Shown here in pieces: positions 10,214 through 18,990 of a DNA stretch of 33,051 bases. This DNA is from JADJOY01 sp046331705 [NCBI: bacterium] (lineage in GTDB: Bacteria > JADJOY01). Every line of letters begins with the position of its first letter. Position 1 is the stretch's first letter. The position numbers and the translations under genes were made by a program. The stretch is taken from assembly GCA_046331705.1 (NCBI GenBank), contig JAXLQJ010000072.1, forward strand, positions 1 to 33,051. The letters run 5' to 3'. The notes under the pieces were generated by a model that did no database searches, was not told the DNA's origin, and saw nothing but the letters and a program-made list of their open reading frames with translations.

Positions 10214-11644
10214 TCAGCTCTTCGGCGCCACACGCACGACGTGCGAAGCTCGCGTCTGGGGCGTGGTCAGGCTCAGCACCTCGCGGGTCGCGTCCCACTC
10301 GCTCGACCACGAGCCCTCGGTGTCGCTCACGATGAGATCCCAGCCATCGGGATAGAGGCGCGCTTCGGGGACGTAGATCTCGGTGGTTCCGGACGCGCCC
10401 GCGCGATCGCGGAACTCGAGCTCGAGGACGCGCGTGGCGGGATCGAACGACCACCGCAGCGGCTCGCCGGCAACGCGCTGCGGATAGGCGCGCACCAGCA
10501 GCGCCGCTTCGGTCGTCTCGCGATTCTCCCCATCGACGAGCAAGCCCGGGCGATCGTGGCTCCAGAACGTCCAGCCCGCTTGCAAGCGGTCGAACATGGC
10601 CAGCTGGTCGAAGAGGAAGTCGGCACCCGTGGCCGTGGAGGCGGCGGCACCGAACTCCCCGATGAAGATCGGATGACCGTAGGCCTCTCGGTCGGCGCGA
10701 CGGTTGGTCTCGAAGCGTTCCAGGAACGCGTCGAGACGCGCGCGATCGTCCGGGGTGTAGATCGCGGCCAGCGAGTATTCGTGGGGAAAGTAGGCGAGCC
10801 GCGGCGAGCCGGCACGCGGATCGTCGAGTCGTCCCAGGTACTGGGGCCAGCCGTCGCTCACCAGAAACGCAGTCGGCTCGTAGAAGATCCAGCCGTCGGA
10901 GTCGACGGTGCGGATCGCGTCGATGACGCGCTGGTAGAAGGGCTGCAAGCGGCCGCGATCCCACGCGTACGGATCCACCAGCCAGTGCGGCGAGAACGGC
11001 TCGTTCATGATCTCGTACCCGAGCACCGCCGGATGATCGCGAAAGCGCTCCGCGAGGTGCGCCCACATCGCGGCGTAGTGGTCCTGAAGCTCCGGATGGT
11101 CGCCGTCGTACTCGAAGAAGTTGTCGACGGCCCGTACCACCGCGGGCGACGCGTTGTTGAGCTCCCAGGTGTCGAAGTGGATGTTGGGCAAGCCGTCGGT
11201 GATGCACGCCCAGGCCGGTGCGCCATCGAGTGGCATGCCGAAGCTCAGCGACCAGCCGTCCTGGTGCATGTCGAGCACCACGAAGATGCCCGCCTCGGCG
11301 AACCAGTCGAGACGTTCCTGAATCGCATCCAGGTAGCTCTCGTCGTAGACGCCGGGCTCCGGTTCCACCCCGTCCCAGAGCACCAGGTAGCGCACGAAGT
11401 TGAATCCCCAGTCGCGGCGAATGCGCAGCACGTCGTCGCGCTCGACCCACGGCAGCCGTCGTTCGTCGTACTTGGCGCCACTCGCGACGTTCACGCCGTG
11501 CAGCACCAGCGCCCGCCCCGCGCCGTCGGTGGGAAACGCGGAGGGCTCGCTCGGCATGCCGCCAGACGACGCACAACCCGACGCAGCGAGCAGCATCATC
11601 CCCACCAGCGCAGCAACACCGACACGCCCGTGCCGTCCAGCCAC
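10214..11644 (-). CDS. Glycoside hydrolase family 5 lipoprotein, endoglycoceramidase-like
   Basis: A 476-residue protein starting at a GTG (11642-11644) with GAGGAGG about ten bases upstream. The lipobox LAASGC puts the lipidated Cys at 24. Glycosidase signatures of clan GH-A follow: LHGVNV near 50, DMHQDGWS near 125-132, GYEIMNEP with the acid/base Glu215, and FIGEFG with the nucleophile Glu330. WTFWSHD comes near the barrel end, followed by a C-terminal beta domain (LELEFRDRAG and so on). The HQD-W/NEP arrangement and the C-terminal beta domain match the endoglycoceramidase branch of GH5, which cuts the sugar chain off glycosphingolipids. A related beta-glycosidase activity remains possible. 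It is anchored facing outward, diverges from the metzincin-like gene at 11869, and has no broken frame. Confidence 0.85.
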   Translation of the reverse strand: MAGRHGRVGVAALVGMMLLAASGCASSGGMPSEPSAFPTDGAGRALVLHGVNVASGAKYDERRLPWVERDDVLRIRRDWGFNFVRYLVLWDGVEPEPGVYDESYLDAIQERLDWFAEAGIFVVLDMHQDGWSLSFGMPLDGAPAWACITDGLPNIHFDTWELNNASPAVVRAVDNFFEYDGDHPELQDHYAAMWAHLAERFRDHPAVLGYEIMNEPFSPHWLVDPYAWDRGRLQPFYQRVIDAIRTVDSDGWIFYEPTAFLVSDGWPQYLGRLDDPRAGSPRLAYFPHEYSLAAIYTPDDRARLDAFLERFETNRRADREAYGHPIFIGEFGAAASTATGADFLFDQLAMFDRLQAGWTFWSHDRPGLLVDGENRETTEAALLVRAYPQRVAGEPLRWSFDPATRVLELEFRDRAGASGTTEIYVPEARLYPDGWDLIVSDTEGSWSSEWDATREVLSLTTPQTRASHVVRVAPKS

Positions 11645-11868
11645 CGGAATGCGACCTCCTCTCGCTCGCCGTCATCGACCCGCGGCGAGGTCCGGAGGCT
11701 GGTACGAGAGTGCCGCACCGTGCAACCGCCGCCACGGAAAGCGAACGCTCGCGACTCACGAGGATCGCGCACGACGCCGATCCCATTGCGCGACCGACCC
11801 GATGGCGGTTCTACTCCCACTACCCGTCGCCGCCGAACGCGGCGCCCACTCTCGAGGGAGATCGCCAC

Positions 11869-12651
11869 GTGAGCGTTCCCGCACGTTTCGGATCGACGCG
11901 AATCGTCCTCGTCGCGCTGCTGCTGGTCGCCTTCGCGCGGAGCATGCCGGCGCGCGCTGCTGGCACGATCTTCCTCGCGCGCTGCGCGCCCTCGGGCTGC
12001 ACGTACTCACCCGGCGTGGACGACTCGACGACCAACCATTCGAGCCTCGTGAACGGCCAGAAGCAGCTCAGTGCCTTCCCACACGGCGACGCGTCGTGGA
12101 GCGAGCTCGTGGCGTGCGTCGCTCGCGCGTACGCGCCGTTCGACGTCACGGTCACCGACGTGGACCCCGGCACCAATCCGCATTGGGAGATCGCCGTCGC
12201 CGGCACGCCCGCCAACATCGGCCTGCCGTCGGGAGTGCTGGGCGTGGCGCCCTTCACGTGCAACGTCGTCGCGAACGGTGTCGCGTTCGCCTTCGCGGGA
12301 GCCACCCAGAACGTCGCACAGCTCTGCTGGACCACGGTCCAACAAGGCGGCAGCCTCTTCGGCCTCGATCACGAGTACCTGGCTGCGGACGCGATGACCT
12401 ATCTCGCCGACTCGCTGGAGAAGCGGTTCACCTCGACCGATGCACCGTGCGGAGAATTCTCGCCGCGCGCATGCACGTGCGGCGGCAGCACCCAGAGCTC
12501 GGCGACGTTGCTGCGCTCGATCCTCGGTCCCGCCGGGCCCGGCGCGGAAGTCTTCGCCGACGGATTCTCGGCACTGACCAGCGGCGAGCCCTCACCCGTC
12601 GAGTACGGCTCGACCTCCCGTTGGGACGCACAGGTTCCCGCCGCGCCTTGA
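11869..12651 (+). CDS. Secreted metzincin-like protein with a degenerate zinc motif
   Basis: A 260-residue protein from a GTG at 11869 preceded by GAGGGAG; a signal peptide ends ARSMPARAAG. The body resembles a secreted metallopeptidase-like family of Myxococcota, with ELVACVARAYAPFDVTVTD, a Gly/Pro-rich segment, and then GLDHEYLAADAMTYL. In true metzincins the last block is preceded by HExxHxxGxxH. Here the aligned residues read QQGGSLFGLDH, so the first His, catalytic Glu and second His are Gln, Gln and Ser. Only the final GLDH and the downstream Met-turn-like MTYL remain. It is therefore probably not a zinc protease. Cysteine pairs in CGEFSPRACTC suggest disulfides in an exported protein. 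Its role is unknown. It faces the ThiF-like gene convergently. Confidence 0.72.
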   Translation: MSVPARFGSTRIVLVALLLVAFARSMPARAAGTIFLARCAPSGCTYSPGVDDSTTNHSSLVNGQKQLSAFPHGDASWSELVACVARAYAPFDVTVTDVDPGTNPHWEIAVAGTPANIGLPSGVLGVAPFTCNVVANGVAFAFAGATQNVAQLCWTTVQQGGSLFGLDHEYLAADAMTYLADSLEKRFTSTDAPCGEFSPRACTCGGSTQSSATLLRSILGPAGPGAEVFADGFSALTSGEPSPVEYGSTSRWDAQVPAAP

Positions 12652-12652
12652 G

Positions 12653-12667
12653 CGCGGCGTCGCCGCG
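12653..12667. terminator. Short GC hairpin between convergent genes
   Basis: CGCGGCG-T-CGCCGCG forms a compact palindrome directly after the stop at 12651 and before the convergent stop at 12695. There is no T-run. It could terminate both directions, but short GC palindromes are common in this genome. Confidence 0.3.
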
Positions 12668-12694
12668 GCGCGACGACCTCGGCTCTCGTCAGGC

Positions 12695-13429
12695 TCAGCG
12701 CGTGCCGCAGAGCGCGCAATCGGGATCGCGGGCGATCGGGAAGGTGCGGAACTGCATGTTCGTGCCGTCCCACAAGAGGAGCTTGCCGTCGAGCGTGGTG
12801 CCCTGGCCGGTGAGGATCTTGAGGGTCTCCACCACCTGCAGGCAGCCGATCACCCCGGGAGTGGCGCCGACCACCGGGAAGATCTCGCGCGGCGGGGCCT
12901 CGGGAAACAGGCATTGCAGACACGCGGTGTCGGGCGGACGGAACACGGCGAGGCGGCCTTCCAATCCCCACACCGTGCCGTGGACGAGCGGGATGCGTTT
13001 GCGCATCGCGCACGCGTTGAGGACGAAGCGCGTGGGGATGTTGTCCATGCAATCGACGATCACCCGCGAATCGCCCACCAGCTCGTCGACGTTGTCGCTC
13101 TCGATGCGGGTGGTGATCGCCGTCACCTCGACGTCGGGGTTGAGACGCGCGATCGTCTCCTGACCAGAGACCGCCTTGTTCTTGCCGATGTCGGTGGGCT
13201 CGTGGAGGATCTGCCGATTCAGGTTCGACATCTCGGGGCTGTCGAAGTCGCACAGGCGAATGCGCCCCACGCCCGCCACGGCCAGGTACATCGTCACCGG
13301 CGAACCGAGCCCACCGGCGCCGGCCACGAAGACCGCCGACGACTTGAGCTGCGCCTGCGTCTCCTCGCCCCAGCCCTCGAGGAGCATCTGCCGCTTGTAG
13401 CGCTCGAGCTCGCGCTCCGAGAGTGTCAT
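12695..13429 (-). CDS. ThiF/MoeB/HesA-family E1-like adenylyltransferase
   Basis: A 244-residue protein; the ATG at 13429 gives the usual N-terminus (LSERELERYKRQ with the conserved Arg). It carries the nucleotide-binding GAGGLGS (37-43), the acidic DFD after beta2 (61-63), the NLNRQ adenylation motif (69-73), DCMDN (126-130), and four zinc cysteines at 170, 173, 238 and 241. Such enzymes adenylate the C-terminal Gly-Gly of a ubiquitin-fold sulfur carrier (ThiS, MoaD) in thiamin, molybdopterin or thiocarboxylate pathways. No carrier, rhodanese or pathway gene is nearby, so the partner is open. It lacks the C-terminal rhodanese domain found in some MoeB homologues. An extended reading from 13504 is possible but adds non-conserved sequence. 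Confidence 0.9.
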   Translation of the reverse strand: MTLSERELERYKRQMLLEGWGEETQAQLKSSAVFVAGAGGLGSPVTMYLAVAGVGRIRLCDFDSPEMSNLNRQILHEPTDIGKNKAVSGQETIARLNPDVEVTAITTRIESDNVDELVGDSRVIVDCMDNIPTRFVLNACAMRKRIPLVHGTVWGLEGRLAVFRPPDTACLQCLFPEAPPREIFPVVGATPGVIGCLQVVETLKILTGQGTTLDGKLLLWDGTNMQFRTFPIARDPDCALCGTR

Positions 13430-13614
13430 CACGGCCCCCACGTGAGGTGTGCCTTCCGCGGACGCGCGGGTTGGCGCCGCGAGGCAACGCACGTGCCGTG
13501 CCACGCCGGCGTGACGAGCGCGGGCCTGGAATCAGGCCCCGATCGCTGCTGACCGTCACGCGCACGAAGCAATCGGCTGCGCGTCGGCACCGGCCGGTGA
13601 CGGCCGGCGCTCGA

Positions 13615-15150
13615 TCAGTCGCGCGAACGACGACGGCAGCGACGGCCGAGCATCAGCGCGACGAAAGCCAGCGGAGAGGCCGCAGCGCCGCCGCCGGAGA
13701 CGCGCGAGCAGCCACCCGTCGGGCCGTTCACCAGGAAGGCGCTCACCGCTCCGTTGTCGGCGCCCGGCGTGAAGGCGCCGAAGCTGGTCTTGCTGGACGC
13801 GTTGCGCGACGGCCACGCGTTCATCAGGTCGAGGGTGCCACCCTGCGGGCCGGTCTCGCCCTGCTTCGCGATGGCCTCGGTGGTGCCGTCGGGATGGTTC
13901 ACGAGAATGAGCTCGGGCCCGTTGTCGCCCAGCGAGGCCCACACGGCGACGTTGCCGGCGTTGTCCAGCGGCGTCATCGGACAGCGTGAGGCGGCCAGCC
14001 CGAGTATCTCACCGCCCGCCAGCGGGTCGAAGAACGACACCACCTTGCGGATCGCACCCTTGCTGCCGGCGAACCAACCGCCCGTGTAGCTGCCGTCGGG
14101 GAGCGCGACGTCGGCGTAGAACGCCAGCTGCCCCGAGAGATTCATCACCGGGTAGAAGAAGTCGAGATACGTGCCGCCGATCGGCGTCGCATCCGCGCTT
14201 GTCGCCACCCATTGCTTCGCGGCGCCGGTCGCGAGGATCAGCCCACGCTCGGTGGCGCCGCTCGACGTCGCGAAGTACGCGAGCTGGCCGCGATCGTTGA
14301 TCGCCGGCGCGCCGAGCGGCATCTCGGTGCCGTCGACGAAACCGAACCACTCGCGCGCCAGGTTCGTGAAGACTCCGCCGCCGGGCGCGAGTCCGCCGAC
14401 CGCGGCCTGTTGCGTGAGCACGCCGTTGGCGGCGGTGTAGACGTCCGCGGAATACGAGCCGGGGACCGTCTGGACGTAGAACGCCGCCGTGCCCTGGTTG
14501 TTGAGCGAGCCATGGCTGAGTGCGTAGATCTTCTCGCCGGACGGCAGCGGGTCGCTCACCGCGGCCACCTTCGAGATCGCATTGGTCGAACGCGTCCAGA
14601 GAAAGAGGCCACGCGGCGACGAGCCGCCGACGACATCGGCCATGAAGAGCACGTCGCCGCGCGCATTCACCGCGGGCGCGTACGCCGTCCCGTTGAAGAA
14701 TCCGCCGAAGGTCCCGCCGATCGGCGACGGATCGCCGCACGAGCCATGGGCACCGCTGCCGCCGCCCTGACCACAGCCCACCGCGATGGGCGTGAGCGTC
14801 GTCCCATCGGTCACGAAGATCGCTTGATTGCGCTCGACGCCGTCGATCCACGAGAAGAAGGCAACGCGGCCGGCGCTGTCGATCGTCGGCGGGTCCGCCC
14901 ACGGAAAGGCCGCCAGCATTCCGCCGCCGGGAACCGCCTGGCCGTACCACGCCCGAGCCTGCGTCACCATCGGCGCGGCCGCAGGCGCGAAGGTGGTGAG
15001 CGCGTTCGTCGCGGCGACGCCGGTTCCGGCGACGCGAGACTCGTCGTCGTGCAATCGCAGACGCGGGACTCCGCTCGCTGCGAAACCGAGGACGGGGGTC
15101 GCGACCAGCCACGTGCAGGCGAGAACGGCGGCGCGGATCGATCGCTTCAT
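13615..15150 (-). CDS. Exported choice-of-anchor NxxGxxAF tandem-repeat protein with C-terminal anchor
   Basis: A 511-residue protein with an N-terminal signal peptide (AAVLACTWLVATPVLGFA). At least six spaced copies of a motif of the form [IVML]-[ND]-x-x-G-x-x-A-F occur (IDSAGRVAFFS, VNARGDVLFMA, LNNQGTAAFYV, INDRGQLAYFA, MNLSGQLAFYA, LDNAGNVAVWA). This suggests a beta-propeller-like repeat fold and fits the choice-of-anchor NxxGxxAF group. The C-terminus reads GGCSRV, then a hydrophobic stretch (PLAFVALMLG), then RRCRRRSR: Cys, membrane segment, basic tail, as in MYXO-CTERM sorting signals. It is likely displayed on the cell surface. The biochemical role is unknown. A 17-bp hairpin about 90 bp upstream separates it from the von Willebrand genes. 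Confidence 0.78.
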   Translation of the reverse strand: MKRSIRAAVLACTWLVATPVLGFAASGVPRLRLHDDESRVAGTGVAATNALTTFAPAAAPMVTQARAWYGQAVPGGGMLAAFPWADPPTIDSAGRVAFFSWIDGVERNQAIFVTDGTTLTPIAVGCGQGGGSGAHGSCGDPSPIGGTFGGFFNGTAYAPAVNARGDVLFMADVVGGSSPRGLFLWTRSTNAISKVAAVSDPLPSGEKIYALSHGSLNNQGTAAFYVQTVPGSYSADVYTAANGVLTQQAAVGGLAPGGGVFTNLAREWFGFVDGTEMPLGAPAINDRGQLAYFATSSGATERGLILATGAAKQWVATSADATPIGGTYLDFFYPVMNLSGQLAFYADVALPDGSYTGGWFAGSKGAIRKVVSFFDPLAGGEILGLAASRCPMTPLDNAGNVAVWASLGDNGPELILVNHPDGTTEAIAKQGETGPQGGTLDLMNAWPSRNASSKTSFGAFTPGADNGAVSAFLVNGPTGGCSRVSGGGAAASPLAFVALMLGRRCRRRSRD

Positions 15151-15239
15151 GGATTTCCTCTCGATGCAGCCGTGGGCAGACCGTCCAGGAGATTAGGGCT
15201 CGCGACGCGCGAGGGACATCGCACGGACGTTGAACGAGA

Positions 15240-15283
15240 CGCGGACCACGCGCGCCCGAATCCTCCGGCGCGCGTGGTCCGCG
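15240..15283 (-). terminator. 17-bp perfect stem-loop between the vWA gene and the repeat protein gene
   Basis: Bases 15240-15256 are the exact reverse complement of 15267-15283, with a 10-base loop (CGAATCCTCC). It lies 36 bp beyond the stop of the vWA gene (minus strand) and about 90 bp before the start of the next minus gene. The position fits transcription termination or 3'-end protection. No U-tract follows on the minus strand, so it is not a canonical Rho-independent terminator. A regulatory binding site is the alternative. Confidence 0.55.
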
Positions 15284-15318
15284 GATGCGTGACGTAGGTC
15301 ACAACGAATGCAGCACGC

Positions 15319-16515
15319 TCACTTCGATTCCGCGTACACGATGCCCTTCTTCTGCGCGTGCTCGCGGACGGTCTCGGCGACCTTGCTGTCGAAGGAATCC
15401 TTGGCACCGCTGGCTGCGGCGCGGGCTCGCTCGTCCGCCAGCAAGGCGTCCCGCTTGGCGACCAGCTCGTTCATCTGGCGCGTGAGCTCGGCGCGCTTCG
15501 CCACTTGCTGTTTCACGAAGTCGGCGCGCGCTTCCGGCTCCATCGCCTGCAACGCCGGCGGCAGGCTCGCGGCGGGGAGGTTCTCGACCCTCGCCTTTCC
15601 AGCGGCCACGTCCGCCACCAGATCGCCCTCGCCGGTCACGATCCCGCCGCTCGCGCCGCCGCGGGCGCTGAAGGTGGCCTTGTCGGCCGCCACCGCCGCG
15701 GGCGCTGCAGCGGCCACGCTCAGCTTCTCCTCGACCTCCTTGCGACGCTCGTCGCTGCCATAGCCCACCGCGGTCTTGCCGAGCTCGCGCGCCAGCGCGG
15801 CGATCTCGCCATCGACGGGCGTGGACACCGCCACCATGTCGCCGGTCTGGCCGAGCGCCACGAACTTGCCCTCGCCGAGCCGCGCGATCTCCTGCCAGAC
15901 GCGCGCCGTCTCGGTGTCCGCGCCGCACTGGATCGTGTCGATGACCAGATCCTTCTTCACCGCCGCTTCGACGATGCGCGCATAGGGCTGGTCCTGGGGG
16001 TAGTCCATGTGCGGCGGTGCATCACCCACCAGGAAGACGAGCTTGAGCGCCTTGCGGTCCTGGCTCCACGAGAGCTTGGTGACGGCGTCGGAGAGCGCTT
16101 GATTCACCGACTCGGGGCCGTCGCCGCCACCGTCCGCCTGAAAGCCGCGGAGCGTGCCGTAGACGGCGTCGATGTCCGCGCTCAAGTCGTGGACCTGAGT
16201 GACGTACGCATCGCCCCGGTCGCGATACGCCACCAACCCGATCCGGATCTCCGGCGTGGGCGTGGCGCGGATCATCTCGTTGGCGATCGACCAGATCTTC
16301 GACTTGGCGCCCTCGATGAGTCCGCCCATCGAGCCGGTGGTGTCGAGCACGAACGCCACGTCGATGCGCGGTTTGGCCGCCACCGGCGGCGCGTCGGTCG
16401 CGGCCGGCGAAGCCGCCGTCCGTGCGGTGGTGGCCAAGAGCGCCACGCTCGCGGCGCTCGCGACCAACGCCGCGCCGATCCAGCTCTTCGTGCTGCCTGT
16501 TGCCGTGGTCCGCAT
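15319..16515 (-). CDS. von Willebrand factor A domain protein, exported
   Basis: 398 residues from the ATG at 16513-16515, with GGAGG six bases upstream; in-frame starts further upstream lack this. A signal or anchor segment spans residues 12-36. A vWA domain covers about 50-240: IDVAFVLDTTGSMGG (Asp58, Thr60, Ser62; a MIDAS site with Thr in place of the middle Ser), DGGGDGPESVNQAL, and LVFLVGDAPPHMDYP. The last 150 residues are Ala/Glu/Lys-rich and helical with coiled-coil character (RAELTRQMNELVAKRDALLADERARA). vWA domains bind ligands through a metal ion; the partner is unknown. It follows the VIT-vWA gene by about 75 bp on the same strand, so the pair is probably one operon. Confidence 0.85.
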   Translation of the reverse strand: MRTTATGSTKSWIGAALVASAASVALLATTARTAASPAATDAPPVAAKPRIDVAFVLDTTGSMGGLIEGAKSKIWSIANEMIRATPTPEIRIGLVAYRDRGDAYVTQVHDLSADIDAVYGTLRGFQADGGGDGPESVNQALSDAVTKLSWSQDRKALKLVFLVGDAPPHMDYPQDQPYARIVEAAVKKDLVIDTIQCGADTETARVWQEIARLGEGKFVALGQTGDMVAVSTPVDGEIAALARELGKTAVGYGSDERRKEVEEKLSVAAAAPAAVAADKATFSARGGASGGIVTGEGDLVADVAAGKARVENLPAASLPPALQAMEPEARADFVKQQVAKRAELTRQMNELVAKRDALLADERARAAASGAKDSFDSKVAETVREHAQKKGIVYAESK

Positions 16516-16591
16516 GGGTTCCTCCGTTGCTGTGGGTGAGGACGTGGAAGCGCGCCCGCACGCCGTTTGGTTCACTCGCCACCGACCCGCG

Positions 16592-18888
16592 TCACTCGAC
16601 GCGGTCGGCGGCCGGTGTGATCTCGTAGATGGTGCCGTCGACGCGCACCGTGAGCTCGCGGCCGAGCGCGAGCCAGGCGGCGGCAGCGCGCGAGCGACGC
16701 GCCAACTCGAAATACGCGGGCGATCCGAACACGAGCGGCTTGCGCGTCTCGCGCGGATGCTCCGCCACCTCGGCGTCGATCCAGCGCGTGCCGCTCGGAT
16801 AGAACACCTTCCCAGCGACGTGGCGGGGCTCGCCGTTGGCGGCGACCTGGAACGCCGCGGCCACGCCGCCGCTGCTCGCCGCGCCGGCGTCCGCCTTGGC
16901 GTCGCCCAGCACGCGGTTCACGATCGCCGCCTGCTGATCCAGCGACTCGGCGTGCTTGAGCGCATCGGTGACGCGGGCACCCGCAACCGCATCGGCGCCG
17001 GAGATCTTGCCCTCGAGCGCGCGGAACGCGGACGCCATCGCATCGCGGCTCGGCGCCTCGCGCGCCGCAGGCGGCACCGTCGCCACCGGCGCGGGGAGGT
17101 CCTTGCGGCGCTCGTCCTCCACGATCAGGTACGACGTGTACGGGGTGACGATGCCGTAGCGGCGCGCCAAGGACACGATCTCGTCGCGCAGCTCGGTCTG
17201 CTCGCCGTGGCGGCGGACCTCGTCGAGGAGCTGACCCACGCGCCGGGTTGCCCAGAGCCTGGGGATGAAGCCGTAGTCACCCGAGCCGCGCGCCGATGCG
17301 AACTCCACCGTGGCGGTCGCGGTGCGCTTCTCGCCGTTGGCCATTCCCTCCAGCACGACGCGCGCGCTTCCCGAGCCCGTGAACCGACCCAGCGCGACGA
17401 GCTGGTCGCCGTGGAAGAGATCGGGCAGCTCGCGCGGATAGACCTTGCTCGCGCGCACGTCACCCTCGACCCTGAGCGCGAGCCCCGTCAGCGCAGGCGA
17501 CGCGATGCGCTCGCAGAACGAGGACACCTCGCGCTCGATGTCCTGGCGCGAGCCCACGTACTGGGACCGACCGCGGGTCGCGTCGCTCAGGCCGTCGAGG
17601 AGGCGCGTATCGACGTCGTCGCCGACTCCGAACGAGAAGACCCGGGCGCCGGCGGCGCTCGCGCTGCCGGCGACGGAGGCGACGAGCCTCCCCGCGTCCG
17701 TCTCGCCCACCGTCGGCAAGCCGTCGGTGACGAGGACCACGACGAGGGGGCGACTCGCGTCGCGCTCGCGCGCCGCGGCGAGCCCCCGCGCCAATGCCTC
17801 GCCGATCGCGGTGCCGCCCGCTGCGTGGAAACCGGCGACGAACGAACGAGCGCGCTCGCGATTGCCGGCGTTCGCGGCGACGAGCTGCCCGAAGAACGGC
17901 TCGGCCTCGGTGCTGAAACGCACGATCTCGAAGCGGTCGCCGTCCTTCAAGGTGTCGATGGCGCGCGTGAGCGCACGCCGTAGCTGCTCGATCTTGGCGC
18001 CCGCCATCGAGCCCGACGTGTCCACCACGAACACCACGTCCTTGGCGAGCACCACCTGGCCCTCGCCCAGGGCACCCGGTGACGCGAGCAGCAAGAAGTA
18101 GCCGTCGTCCTCGGCCGAGTCGCGAAACGTGAGCACGCCGAGCCCCAGCCCCGCGCGCTCGGCGGTCGTGTAGAAGAGCCGGAACGCCGCGTCCGGGCGG
18201 GCGCGACTCTGCTCGAACCCGACCAGCGCCTCGCCCGCGCCCTTTCGCTTCACCTCGACGGTGTGGCTCGGCGACCACACGCTCTCGAGCGGCTGGCGGC
18301 TCTCGATGTGGACCTCGACGGAGACGGTGTCGATGGGCCCCGCGCTCAGCTTCTCGGTCTCGAGCGGATACGTGTACTCGATCGTCGCGCCATCGCGCGG
18401 CAGCACCTGGGTGTACGCGAGCTTGACCCGCCGCGTGGCGTGGGGCTCGATCGGGAAGACGCGCACACGGAAGGCGCCCCGATCTCCGTACTCGAGCAGC
18501 GCCGGATCGCGCATGCGGCGCACGATGTCCTCGTAGATCGTCCGCGCCCGCGCCGCGTCCACCAGCTCGGCATCCTGCTCCTTGCCGTCGATCTCGATCG
18601 AGAAGCGGCTGACGGCGGCGTTGGTGGGAGCGGAAACCAGTAGTCGCCCTCCACGCGCCGCTCGCCGGGATTGCGAAAGACCTGGTCGACCTCGGTGATC
18701 GCGACCTGGTCGCGAATCGCCACGCGCACCCGGTGCGATTGGATCTCGAGCGGCGCGAACGGCGGATGGCCGGGCGGCACCACCGCGGCCGTCTGCACCA
18801 CGATGAACCCGTCGGCGCGCGCCGCCGGCGGCAAGCACGCGAACCCGACGACCACGGCAAACGATCGCCACCAACGACGCCACGCCAT
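16592..18888 (-). CDS. VIT and von Willebrand A domain protein, exported (one frameshift)
   Basis: Starts at the ATG 18886-18888 with GGAGGG upstream. A signal peptide (VVVGFACLPPAARA) leads into a vault/inter-alpha-trypsin (VIT) domain: VRVAIRDQVAITEVDQVFRN, DYWFPLP, FSIEIDGK and IYEDIVRRMRDPALLEY. A vWA domain follows with the complete MIDAS DTSGSM, GTAIGEAL, and VTDGLPTVGE. The remaining 300 residues include RLWATRRVGQLLDEVRRHG, LARRYGIVTPYTSYLI (typical of VIT-vWA bacterial proteins), and a helical C-terminus. The frame breaks near 18633. Restoring one C in the CCC run gives WFPLPTNAAVSRFSI, the expected VIT sequence, so a dropped base is likely. No LPXTG signal is present, unlike sortase-target relatives. 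About 765 codons in total. Confidence 0.85.
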
Positions 18889-18990
18889 GACGCGCCCTCC
18901 CGAGCGAGGGCCCGCGCGATGGCTCGCGCTCCGGTTCCTCGCGCCCTGGAAGCGCGCGAGCGAACCGAAAGGTTCAGCGTCGCGACGCGA

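Noticed and set aside
9962-11872. 636-codon plus-strand open frame
   Set aside because: It is antisense to the intact GH5 gene. G/C-biased third positions suppress stops on the opposite strand; no protein family is visible in it.
16199-17983. 594-codon plus-strand open frame
   Set aside because: It overlaps the two vWA genes in antisense; the translation is Arg/Ala-rich without motifs.
16592-18888. Sortase target protein
   Set aside because: Despite the VIT-vWA layout, no LPXTG-type tail is present and no sortase gene lies in the window.
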